From contig SIRY01000007.1 of the NCBI GenBank assembly GCA_004366215.1, forward strand, positions 1 to 12,565: a stretch of 12,565 bases of DNA, read 5' to 3'. The number at the start of each line of letters is the position of its first letter. Position 1 is the first letter of the stretch. The translations under genes and the position numbers were made by a program. Positions 6,547 through 12,565 of the stretch are shown one piece after another. The notes below the pieces were generated by a model. That model searched no databases, was not told the DNA's origin, and saw nothing but the letters and a program-made list of their open reading frames with translations. Source of the stretch: Actinomycetota bacterium. Its GTDB lineage: Bacteria > Actinomycetota > Acidimicrobiia > Acidimicrobiales > Acidimicrobiaceae.

Positions 6547-8073
6547 GTGGACGCCTACCGACGCATCGCCGAGCAGGCAGAGGCGATCAAGTACGGCTGG
6601 CCGCAGTCGGTGGAGGAGCGCCTCAGGGCGAGTGGCAAGCTCCACGCTCGGGAGCGCATCGGACTCCTCGTCGATCCGGGGAGCTTTCGCGAGGACGGTC
6701 TGTTCGCCAACGCCCTCGAGCCGTCGCTACCTGCCGACGGCGTCGTCACCGGGACCGCGACGATCGAGGGGCGGCCCGTGGCCATCATGGCGAACGACCA
6801 GACGGTCAAGGCTGGCAGCTGGGGGGCTCGGACGGTCGAGAAGATCGTTCGACTCACTGAGCTCGCCTACCGCGATCGTCTTCCTGTCATCTACCTCGTC
6901 GACTCGGCGGGAGCTCGCATCACAGATCAGGTCGAGCTGTTCCCCGGACGTCGGGGTGCTGGGAGGATCTTTCGCAACCAGGTTCGACTCTCCGGACGGG
7001 TACCCCAGGTCTGCTGCCTGTTCGGCCCCTCAGCGGCCGGCGGTGCCTACATTCCGGCGTTCTGTGACGTCGTCTTCATGGTCGAGGGCCACGCGTCGAT
7101 GTACCTCGGCTCCCCTCGCATGGCCGAGGTGGTCATCGGTGAGCGGGTCTCACTCGAGGAGATGGGCGGCGCCCGGATGCACGCCACCGTGTCGGGGTGC
7201 GGAGACAACCTCGTCGCTGACGACGCGGCGGCGCTGCGCGCCGCTCGCGACTTCTTGTCGTACCTCCCCTCGCACTGTGACGAGCAGCCACCGCGTGAGG
7301 AGCCCGGTGAGCCGCTCGCGCCGCTCGACGCGAGCGTGATTCCCGATGCGCCACAGCAGGGCTACGACATCCATCGCGTCATCGAACGCATCGTGGACGC
7401 AGGTAGCTTCTTCGAGCTCAAGCCGCTGTTTGCGCCAGAGCTCGTGGTGGGCTTCGCACGTCTCGAGGGCGACGCAGTCGGCATCGTCGCGAACAACCCA
7501 GCCGTCAAGGGTGGGGTGCTGTTTGTCGACTCGGCTGACAAGGCGGCTCGCTTCGTGTGGCTCTGTGACGCGTTCAACGTGCCGCTCGTGTTCCTCGCGG
7601 ACGTGCCTGGCTTCATGATCGGCTCGCAGGTCGAACGCCAAGGGATCATCCGCCACGGCGCCAAGATGATCACCGCGGTGGCTGAAGCTACGGTGCCAAA
7701 GATCAGCGTGATCGTGCGCAAGGCCTACGGCGCGGGCCTCTACGCTCTGTGTGGCCCAGCGTTCGATCCGGACGCGACGCTCGCGCTCCCCGGTGCGTCG
7801 ATCGCGGTCATGGGACCCGAGCCAGCGGTGAACGCGGTGTACTACAACAAGATCCACGAGATCGAGGATCCACAGGAGCGGGCCGCGTTCATCGCGCAGC
7901 GGCGTGCGGAGTACGAGCGTGACGTCGACCTCGTACGGCTCGCGGCTGACCTCGTCGTCGACGCTATCGTGCAGCCTGACGACCTGCGGGCGGAGCTCGT
8001 CGCTCGGCTGCGACGAGCCTCGGCGAGAGATCGCTCGTTCTCTGAGCGGCGGCACGGTGTGCCACCGGTCTAG
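6547..8073 (+). CDS. Acyl-CoA carboxylase carboxyltransferase beta subunit
   Basis: 508 residues, crotonase-fold carboxyltransferase (PccB/AccD family) that moves carboxylate from carboxybiotin to an acyl-CoA. Seen: N-terminal half with ANDQTVKAGSWG (82-93), DSAGARI (119-125), and the oxyanion-hole loop GPSAAGGAYIPAFCD (160-174), then MYLGSPRMAEVVIGE. C-terminal half with NNPAVKGGVL (316-325), DVPGFMIGSQVERQGIIRHG (352-371) and RKAYGAGLYALCGPAFDPDA (391-410). The loop after KAYG lacks the Asp of propionyl-CoA carboxylases (KAYGGAYDVM) and resembles methylcrotonyl-type subunits in part, so I do not name the substrate. The biotin-carrying alpha subunit is not in the window. GTG start at 6547 with GAGGGG 5 nt upstream, 9 nt after der, probably co-transcribed. 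Confidence 0.92.
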   Translation: MDAYRRIAEQAEAIKYGWPQSVEERLRASGKLHARERIGLLVDPGSFREDGLFANALEPSLPADGVVTGTATIEGRPVAIMANDQTVKAGSWGARTVEKIVRLTELAYRDRLPVIYLVDSAGARITDQVELFPGRRGAGRIFRNQVRLSGRVPQVCCLFGPSAAGGAYIPAFCDVVFMVEGHASMYLGSPRMAEVVIGERVSLEEMGGARMHATVSGCGDNLVADDAAALRAARDFLSYLPSHCDEQPPREEPGEPLAPLDASVIPDAPQQGYDIHRVIERIVDAGSFFELKPLFAPELVVGFARLEGDAVGIVANNPAVKGGVLFVDSADKAARFVWLCDAFNVPLVFLADVPGFMIGSQVERQGIIRHGAKMITAVAEATVPKISVIVRKAYGAGLYALCGPAFDPDATLALPGASIAVMGPEPAVNAVYYNKIHEIEDPQERAAFIAQRRAEYERDVDLVRLAADLVVDAIVQPDDLRAELVARLRRASARDRSFSERRHGVPPV

Positions 8074-8089
8074 GCGTGGACGCCGAGGC

Positions 8090-8095
8090 TAGGCT
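8090..8095 (+). promoter_or_regulatory. TAGGCT -10 box for the zinc-ribbon gene
   Basis: TAGGCT is followed by six bases (GGAGGC) and ATG 8102. The GGAGG inside the gap is only 1 nt from the ATG, too close to work as a normal Shine-Dalgarno site, so a leaderless mRNA fits better. The stop of the preceding carboxylase gene lies just upstream (8071-8073). Confidence 0.6.
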
Positions 8096-8101
8096 GGAGG
8101 C

Positions 8102-8299
8102 ATGCCCTGGTGCGAGACCTGTGAGCGCTTCCAGGACGCGACCGACCTCGACCGCGAGGGCCACTGCCCGGGGTGCGGGAGCGTCATCGCGCCGCCGAAG
8201 CGGACGCCATGGCACTTTAAGTTGCTCCTCGTGGCGACCGTGATCTACCTGACGTACCGACTCGTCCAGCTCATTCTGTGGTTGCACCATGTCCTCTAG
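8102..8299 (+). CDS. Small zinc-ribbon membrane protein
   Basis: 65 residues. C4-x2-C7 and C22-x2-C25 form a zinc-ribbon-like pair of knuckles in a hydrophilic, acidic head (MPWCETCERF...GHCPGCGS). This is followed by a single hydrophobic segment (about 40-60; FKLLLVATVIYLTYRLVQLI) and a short His-rich end. With the basic PPKR before the helix, the zinc head should face the cytoplasm. I recognise the general type as a small actinobacterial zinc-ribbon membrane protein but know no function. Its last 11 bases overlap the start of the MBL-fold gene, so the two are coupled and probably act in the same process. Codon use resembles the neighbours, so I take it as a real gene despite its size. Confidence 0.8.
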   Translation: MPWCETCERFQDATDLDREGHCPGCGSVIAPPKRTPWHFKLLLVATVIYLTYRLVQLILWLHHVL

Positions 8300-9215
8300 C
8301 GAGCGACGGTGGCAGCCCTCACGCGAGGGGTTTCTCGAGGAGCTGGCCGACGGCGTCTGGGCCTACGTGCAGCCGGATGGGTCGTGGTTCCTCAGCAACG
8401 CAGGGCTCATTCGAGCCGGCGAGGTGGTCGTGCACGTGGACTCGGCTGCGACGGTGCGGCGTACCCACGCGCTGCGCGCTGCGGCCGACGCGCTTGGGTT
8501 GCCGCGGCGCCGCGTCGTCATCGCGACGCACCACCACGGCGACCACACCAACGGCAACGCGACGCTCGACCCAGAGCTGCTCGTCGCTCACCGCAACGTC
8601 CCTCAGGAGCTCGCCGAGGCGATCCTCGTGCCTCCGCCCGGCGTCTTTAGTCCCGTCGACTGGGGAGTCGTCGAGGTGCGATCGCCAGACCTCCTCGTCG
8701 ACGGCTGGCTCGGTCTCGAGCTCGGCGGGCGCACGCTCGAGGTGGCGGCTCGCGGCCTACCCGCTCACACCCGTGGCGACGCGGTGGTGTGGCTGCCAGC
8801 TGCGAAGGTGCTCTTTGCGGGGGACCTCTGCTTCGTCGGGGGGACGCCCTTCGCTCTCGGTGGCTCGGTCGCTGGTTGGATCGAGACCCTCGCGTGGCTC
8901 CGCGGTTTCGACGCTGACGTCGTCGTGCCGGGGCACGGCCCCGTCGCGACGATGCAGGCGCTCGAACCGGTCGAACGCTACCTCCGCTTCGTCTGGCACG
9001 TCGCTCACGAGGCCCACGAGGCCGGCGTCGGGCCGCTCGAGGCCGCGCGATCGGTCGATCTTGGCGAGTTCGGCGACTGGCGTGATCCCGAGCGGATCGT
9101 CGGCAACCTCCACCGAGCTCTCGCTGAGCTGGGTGGGGGAGAGGTGGACGTGCTCGCAGCCTTCGGCGACATGATCGCCTTCAACGGCGGGCGCCCCCTC
9201 ACCTGCTACGCCTGA
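8289..9215 (+). CDS. MBL-fold metallo-hydrolase
   Basis: 308 residues. Metallo-beta-lactamase-fold hydrolase, probably binding two metal ions. Ligands seen: THHHGDH (80-86, the HxHxDH box), H160 in PAHTRGD, D179 in AGDLCF and H216 in PGHGP. The segment after D179, [15 protein letters not shown], is shared by a group of uncharacterised actinobacterial MBL proteins. No signal peptide or membrane helix, so cytoplasmic. The C-terminal third (from about 225) is helical and His/Glu-rich with no recognised motif. The substrate is unknown; candidates include thioesters, lactones and esters. ATG 8289 overlaps the zinc-ribbon gene by 11 nt and has no clear ribosome site, which fits translation by coupling. 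Confidence 0.9.
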   Translation: MSSSERRWQPSREGFLEELADGVWAYVQPDGSWFLSNAGLIRAGEVVVHVDSAATVRRTHALRAAADALGLPRRRVVIATHHHGDHTNGNATLDPELLVAHRNVPQELAEAILVPPPGVFSPVDWGVVEVRSPDLLVDGWLGLELGGRTLEVAARGLPAHTRGDAVVWLPAAKVLFAGDLCFVGGTPFALGGSVAGWIETLAWLRGFDADVVVPGHGPVATMQALEPVERYLRFVWHVAHEAHEAGVGPLEAARSVDLGEFGDWRDPERIVGNLHRALAELGGGEVDVLAAFGDMIAFNGGRPLTCYA

Positions 9216-9251
9216 GCACGGCGACCTCGAGTGTGCCGTGCGCTCAGGACT

Positions 9252-9279
9252 TAACCCAGCCTGCTTGCCGTGCCGATGC
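9252..9279 (+). promoter_or_regulatory. Possible sigma-28 (FliA/SigD type) promoter of the chemoreceptor gene
   Basis: TAAC (9252-9255), 16 bases, then GCCGATGC (9272-9279), compared with the known flagellar/chemotaxis consensus TAAA-N15-GCCGATAA. The transcription start would fall near 9286, directly at ATG 9287. Nine of twelve consensus bases match, and spacing is one longer than ideal. Confidence 0.4.
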
Positions 9280-9286
9280 AAGCGGC

Positions 9287-10465
9287 ATGCTTCGTCGCCT
9301 TGCCTCGTCGCGGTCACGGCTCCGGGCGCTGTGCGCAGCAGCGCTCGACGCCGTCGAGATTCCCGTCATGCTGGCTGAGCCAGAGGGTGAGCACCGCATC
9401 ATCTACGAGAACCCTGCAGCCAAGGCGCTCTTTGCCCAGCACGCAGCCGAGCTCAACGAGGGGCTGCGCGGTGCGGACGTTCGTGACGCCCTCGGCCAGA
9501 GCATTCACCGCTTCCATCGCAACCCGCGGGCGGTGGAGGCGGTGCTCGAGCGTCTTCGCCAGACGCACGAGACGCACGCCGCTCGCATCGAGCTCGGCGG
9601 GCGGACCCTCGAGACCCACGTCCGCGTCGTCCGCGACGGCGACCGAGTCCTCGGCTACCTCGCCCACTGGTTCGATCGCACAGCAGAGCTCGACGCAGCT
9701 GCCCGCAGCGCGCGCGAGGCGCGCGAGAGCCGAGATCGCCTGGCCCACGGCGTCGCGCAGATCGCTGCCGCACTCGAGGAGCTGCGCGCTTCGGCGCACG
9801 AGGTTGCGACGGCGAGCGCGGTCCTTCGCGAGACGTCGACGACGGTGAGCGAGGCCGCCAACCACGGTGATGGGGCGGTCGAGCGCGTGATCAGCGCAGT
9901 CGAGGTGATGTCGGAGCGAATCCGCTCGACGGCGCAGGCGCTCAGTGCGCTCGCCGAGCGCGCCCAGAGCCTCGACGGCGTGGCCAGCGCGATCGGTGGG
10001 ATCGCTGACCAGACGAACCTGCTCGCGCTCAACGCGGCGATCGAGGCCTCGCGCGCCGGCGCCGCTGGGCGTGGGTTTGCCGTCGTTGCTGACGAGGTTC
10101 GTCAGCTCGCAGGACGAGCAAGCGAACTCGCGCGAGAGATCGCGGCCGGCATCGGAGAGGTGCGCGGTGGGGTCCGCGACGCGGTGAACGTCATCGAGGC
10201 GGGGTTGGAAGAGTCCGCTCGCAGCGTCGAGCTCGGCGAGACCGCCCGAGGTGCGGTTGGGAGCATTCTCGAGGGAACCGAAGGTGTCCAGCGCCGCATC
10301 GAAGAGATCGCGACGGCGATGAGTCAGCAGCAAGAGGCGGTGGAAGAGATCGCTCGGCGCCTGCACGACGTCGTGCAGGCGAGCTCGCTCGACGGCGAGC
10401 AGTCTGCGTCGCGACAGTCGACGACCGCGCGCGATCGCTTCCGGGTTGGCCAGCGAGAGCGCTAG
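9287..10465 (+). CDS. Soluble methyl-accepting chemotaxis protein with PAS-like domain
   Basis: 392 residues. The N-terminal part (about 10-130; [23 protein letters not shown]) looks like a PAS sensor. From about 130 a coiled coil leads to the MCP signalling domain, with the hairpin tip at 239-278: [20 protein letters not shown], then [18 protein letters not shown]. There is no membrane helix and no HAMP domain, so it should be a cytoplasmic receptor that works through CheA/CheW; none of these partners is in the window. At the tip, RAGAAGRGF has Ala where nearly all receptors have Glu (RAGExGRGF). I start at ATG 9287: an in-frame GTG at 9233 would add 18 residues including a TTA codon, rare in this DNA, and a sigma-28-like promoter ends just before 9287. 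Ligand unknown. Confidence 0.88.
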   Translation: MLRRLASSRSRLRALCAAALDAVEIPVMLAEPEGEHRIIYENPAAKALFAQHAAELNEGLRGADVRDALGQSIHRFHRNPRAVEAVLERLRQTHETHAARIELGGRTLETHVRVVRDGDRVLGYLAHWFDRTAELDAAARSAREARESRDRLAHGVAQIAAALEELRASAHEVATASAVLRETSTTVSEAANHGDGAVERVISAVEVMSERIRSTAQALSALAERAQSLDGVASAIGGIADQTNLLALNAAIEASRAGAAGRGFAVVADEVRQLAGRASELAREIAAGIGEVRGGVRDAVNVIEAGLEESARSVELGETARGAVGSILEGTEGVQRRIEEIATAMSQQQEAVEEIARRLHDVVQASSLDGEQSASRQSTTARDRFRVGQRER

Positions 10466-10501
10466 TGCGCGCGCTCGTCCTCGGAGGCGCGCCGAGCTCG
10501 G

Positions 10502-10507
10502 TAGACT
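10502..10507 (+). promoter_or_regulatory. TAGACT -10 box of the tRNA gene
   Basis: TAGACT ends 9 nt before the first tRNA base at 10517, the right place for a -10 element of a tRNA with a very short leader. It is the same hexamer as in front of ispH. No clear -35 is seen. Confidence 0.55.
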
Positions 10508-10516
10508 CGCCACCAG

Positions 10517-10591
10517 CGGGCTGTGGCGCAGCTTGGTAAGCGCGCTTGACTGGGGGTCAAGAGGTCCCGGGTTCAAATCCCGGCAGCCCGA
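10517..10591 (+). tRNA. tRNA-Pro (anticodon GGG)
   Basis: A complete cloverleaf of 75 nt folds by hand: acceptor CGGGCTG/CAGCCCG, D stem GCGC/GCGC with AGCTTGGTAA loop, anticodon stem CTTGA/TCAAG with loop CTGGGGG (T33, anticodon GGG), T stem CCGGG/CCCGG with TTCAAAT loop, discriminator A. The C1-G72 pair is typical of bacterial tRNA-Pro. CCA is not encoded and must be added after transcription. It reads codons CCC and CCU. Confidence 0.97.
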
Positions 10592-11012
10592 CGGCGGTCG
10601 TTGCCGGCCGAGAGCTGCGAGCGCTGGTCGCTGATAGGGCGAGCCTTGGTGCGCAGGCTCGGCCGATCAGCGAGGTGGCGTGGGTGAGCCGCCAGGCTGT
10701 CGGGGCGCCGACCTCCGCCCTGTGGCGGTGGGTGGGGGTTGAGGCGTGCGGTGGGGGCGAGAGCGCTCCGACGAGCACTGCCAAGACCGACGTGCTCGCC
10801 TGGCCAGGGCTGCTCGGTCCGTCGCCGCGATCGGCGGCTGTGGCCACGCCAGGCCGATGCGGTCGCGTGAGCTCGCGGGGTCCAGGTGAACCTCGCGGTG
10901 CCGGCGGGCGCTGAGGAGCGTTCCGAGCTAGGAGCCGTCGTCGTCGCGTCGAGCGTCTCGCGTGCCAGACGTCGGTGGGAATGGTTGAGCTCCACGGAGC
11001 GTCGTCACGGAG
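10592..11012 (+). other. Gene-poor region after the tRNA, possible transposase remnant
   Basis: About 420 bp without a convincing gene. Frames on both strands are rich in Ser/Arg/Pro/Gly and unlike known proteins. In one plus frame, about 10612-10709, the translation LRALVADRASLGAQARPISE continues VAWVSRQAV. This resembles the helix-turn-helix start of IS481-like transposases (…PISEVARRFGVSRQTV) with about two residues missing. No terminal inverted repeats, direct repeats or attachment-site copy of the tRNA end were found. A remnant is possible but weak; otherwise it may hold the promoter of the DUF2256 gene. Confidence 0.3.
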
Positions 11013-11210
11013 GTGGTGCGTGCTCGACGACACAGCGGCAAGCGGCCAGGGCGACCAAGCCAGCTCGACGAGCGGCCCTGTGAGCAGTGCGCGAGGCCGA
11101 TGCGCTGGCGCCGACGATGGGCTCGAACGTGGGGTGACCTTCGTTACTGCAGCGAGCGCTGTCGACGCTCGGCCCGAGCGGCCCGGGTCCGGGCGAGGCG
11201 GAGCGGGTGA
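11013..11210 (+). CDS. DUF2256 small zinc-finger protein
   Basis: 65 residues. C23-x2-C26 and C46-x3-C50 frame the family core RPMRWRRRWARTW and YCSERCRR (DUF2256 consensus: CxxCxRxFxWRKKW...YCSxxC). This is a treble-clef-like zinc site in a very basic protein, so nucleic-acid binding is plausible. No function is established for the family. GTG 11013 or the next codon, GTG 11016, is the start; GGAGG at 11009-11013 supports 11016 weakly (2 nt spacing), and a stop at 10986 in the same frame rules out longer versions. The stop overlaps the photolyase start by 4 nt (GTGA), so both proteins are made from one mRNA. DUF2256 genes are, as far as I recall, often found beside this photolyase type. Confidence 0.82.
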   Translation: MVRARRHSGKRPGRPSQLDERPCEQCARPMRWRRRWARTWGDLRYCSERCRRSARAARVRARRSG

Positions 11211-12565
11211 ACGTCGACCAACTGGTCGTGGTCCTCGGCGACCAACTCGACCCAACCTCGCGCCTCATGCGCGAGGCCGACCGACGACGCGACGTGCTCG
11301 TGATGGCTGAGGTCGCCGAGGAGTCGCTCGCGCCCCTGTCGTCGAAGGCGCGCACGGCGTTCTTCCTCTCCGCGATGCGGCACTTTGCCCGAGAGCGTCG
11401 TGGCGAGGGTTGGCGTGTGCACTACTCGGCCCTCGACGACCCCACGTCACGGGGGACGCTCGCCGGCGCTCTCGAGGCGGCGATCGAGGCCTTCGGGCCT
11501 CGTCGCATCGTTCTGCTTCGTCCGGGAGATTGGCGTGTGCTCAGCGCGCTCACCGCGGTTGCTGCTCGGCACGGCTGTGGGATGCGGGTCGTCGAAGACG
11601 ACCACTTCCTCACTGACCTCTCGACGTTCGCCGAGTGGCGGGAGCGCGAGGCGGGCCCGGTGCCTGAGCTGGCTCCAGAACCGTGGCCGAGCCTCCGCCT
11701 CGAGCGGTTCTACCGGTTCCAACGTCGTCGTCTCGGCCTCCTCCTCGACGAGCGAGGTCGTCCGGTCGGTGGGCGGTGGAACTTCGACGCTGCCAATCGA
11801 CGCTCGTTCGGCCGCGGGGGGCCGCCGCCGGTCCCCGTGCGGCGCGGCGAGACGCCCGACGCCACGACGAGGGCGGTGATGAGGCTCGTCCAGAAGGCAC
11901 TCGCAGACCTCCCCGGGGGGCTCGAGCACTTCGACTGGCCGGTGACGAGGACTGCCGCTCTGGCAATGCTCGACGACTTCGTCGAGCACCGCCTCGATGG
12001 CTTTGGACCGTGGCAGGACGCGCTCTGGCCTGGATCCTCGACGCTGTGGCACTCTCGGCTCAGCGCTGCGCTCAACGTCAAGCTGCTCTCGCCACAGGAC
12101 GTCGTGGCTCGCGTCCTGCGGGCGTGGAACGAGGGTCAAGCTCGCCTCGAGAGCGTCGAGGGTTTCCTGCGCCAGATCGTAGGCTGGCGCGAGTTCGTCC
12201 GCGGTATCTACTGGAGCTTCGCGCCGCGCTACCACGCAGCCAACGCGCTCGGTGCCCGCAACGCGCTCCCTCAGTGGTTCTGGACAGGCGACGTCGAGGC
12301 ACGCTGTCTACGCGACGCGCTCTCCGTGTCGCTCACCACGGGCTACGCCCACCACATCCAGCGGCTCATGGTCATCGGATTGGCGGCCATGCTCCTTGGT
12401 GTCGATCCGCGCGAGGTGCAGCGGTGGTTTCTCGCGGTGTACGTCGACGCTGTGGACTGGGTCGAGACGCCCAACGTCGTGGGACTCAGTCAGTACGCCG
12501 ACGGCGGAGTCGTAGCGTCCAAGCCCTACGTCGCCAGTGGCCGCTACGTTGCGCGCATGAGCTCC
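11207..12565 (+). CDS. FeS-BCP cryptochrome / (6-4) photolyase-like protein (3' end outside window)
   Basis: 453 residues seen, no stop before the window end (full family length about 500-520). Begins LVVVLGDQLDP, the deoxyribodipyrimidine photolyase-related N-terminal domain. Further motifs: RWNFDAANR (190-198), STLWHSRLSAALN (278-290), VEGFLRQIVGWREFVRGIYW (317-336), C367 in ARCLRDAL, YAHHIQRLMVIG (380-391), DAVDWVETPNVVGLSQYADG (414-433), SKPY. Proteins of this group bind FAD and a [4Fe-4S] cluster (e.g. PhrB of Agrobacterium) and repair (6-4) photoproducts using light, or act as light sensors. C367 is the first of four cluster cysteines; the other three should follow YVARMSS beyond the window. 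GTG 11207 overlaps the DUF2256 stop (GTGA). The frame was checked codon by codon and is unbroken. Confidence 0.93.
   Translation, partial: MNVDQLVVVLGDQLDPTSRLMREADRRRDVLVMAEVAEESLAPLSSKARTAFFLSAMRHFARERRGEGWRVHYSALDDPTSRGTLAGALEAAIEAFGPRRIVLLRPGDWRVLSALTAVAARHGCGMRVVEDDHFLTDLSTFAEWREREAGPVPELAPEPWPSLRLERFYRFQRRRLGLLLDERGRPVGGRWNFDAANRRSFGRGGPPPVPVRRGETPDATTRAVMRLVQKALADLPGGLEHFDWPVTRTAALAMLDDFVEHRLDGFGPWQDALWPGSSTLWHSRLSAALNVKLLSPQDVVARVLRAWNEGQARLESVEGFLRQIVGWREFVRGIYWSFAPRYHAANALGARNALPQWFWTGDVEARCLRDALSVSLTTGYAHHIQRLMVIGLAAMLLGVDPREVQRWFLAVYVDAVDWVETPNVVGLSQYADGGVVASKPYVASGRYVARMSS

Noticed and set aside
5696..7339. 547-codon plus frame
   Set aside because: It lies across der and the carboxylase gene in another frame; Ser/Arg-rich translation without motifs, typical of GC-rich shadow frames.
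9233..9286. Earlier GTG start for the chemoreceptor
   Set aside because: The extra 18 residues include a rare TTA codon and two cysteines unlike the family, and overlap the putative promoter.
10480..10496. CTCGG/CCGAG stem after the chemoreceptor as terminator
   Set aside because: Only a 5-bp stem with a 7-nt loop and no T tract; easily found by chance in such GC-rich DNA.
10557..11255. 232-codon minus frame ending LPGFEPGTS
   Set aside because: The end is the classic false peptide read from the reverse of a tRNA gene; the rest is Arg/Pro/Ser-rich and covers the DUF2256 gene.
1..12565. CRISPR array, prophage, toxin-antitoxin or complete insertion sequence
   Set aside because: No regularly spaced repeats, integrase, intact transposase or small paired genes of that type were seen on either strand.

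Overview
The window looks like chromosomal DNA of a GC-rich actinobacterium. Strong C/G preference at third codon positions, frequent GTG starts, PspAB beside HtpX, and promoter boxes placed for leaderless mRNAs all fit. I lean towards the Acidimicrobiia (Acidimicrobium-like), but no rRNA or other species marker is present, so that is an inference. There is no intact mobile element, prophage, CRISPR array or plasmid gene.

Layout. (1) 1-1272, minus strand: membrane metalloprotease HtpX followed after 1 nt by PspAB (cut by the window start), an envelope-stress pair. (2) 1447-2762, plus: cmk and plsC, overlapping (CMP phosphorylation and phospholipid acylation). (3) 2802-3845, minus: ispH (last step of the MEP isoprenoid pathway). 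(4) 3905-6537, plus: a PDZ/radical-SAM-like/DUF512 iron-sulfur protein overlapping der (ribosome-assembly GTPase), followed by a carboxyltransferase beta subunit of an acyl-CoA carboxylase (6547-8073). (5) 8102-9215, plus: a 65-residue zinc-ribbon membrane protein overlapping an MBL-fold hydrolase. (6) 9287-10465, plus: a soluble PAS-containing chemotaxis receptor with a possible sigma-28-type promoter. (7) 10517-10591: tRNA-Pro(GGG). (8) 10592-11012: about 420 bp without a convincing gene, perhaps a decayed transposase remnant. (9) 11013-12565, plus: a DUF2256 zinc-finger protein overlapping a bacterial (6-4)-photolyase/cryptochrome of the FeS-BCP type that runs off the window end.

Several required genes are absent from the track of plain ATG-started, stop-terminated reading frames because they start with GTG or are cut by an edge: PspAB (1-314) and the photolyase (11207-12565). 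The proper start of der (GTG 5254) also differs from the longest frame.

How the genes fit together: cmk, plsC, ispH, the DUF512 protein and der form a housekeeping block that recurs in other bacterial phyla, but ispH is inverted here and has split the block into divergent units. The ispH and DUF512 genes, the zinc-ribbon gene and the tRNA each have a TAGRCT hexamer 6-9 nt before the start codon or mature RNA end. This implies leaderless transcription from a short, -35-poor promoter type. The most promising unit for new biology is the DUF2256-photolyase pair, because the small basic zinc protein has no established role.
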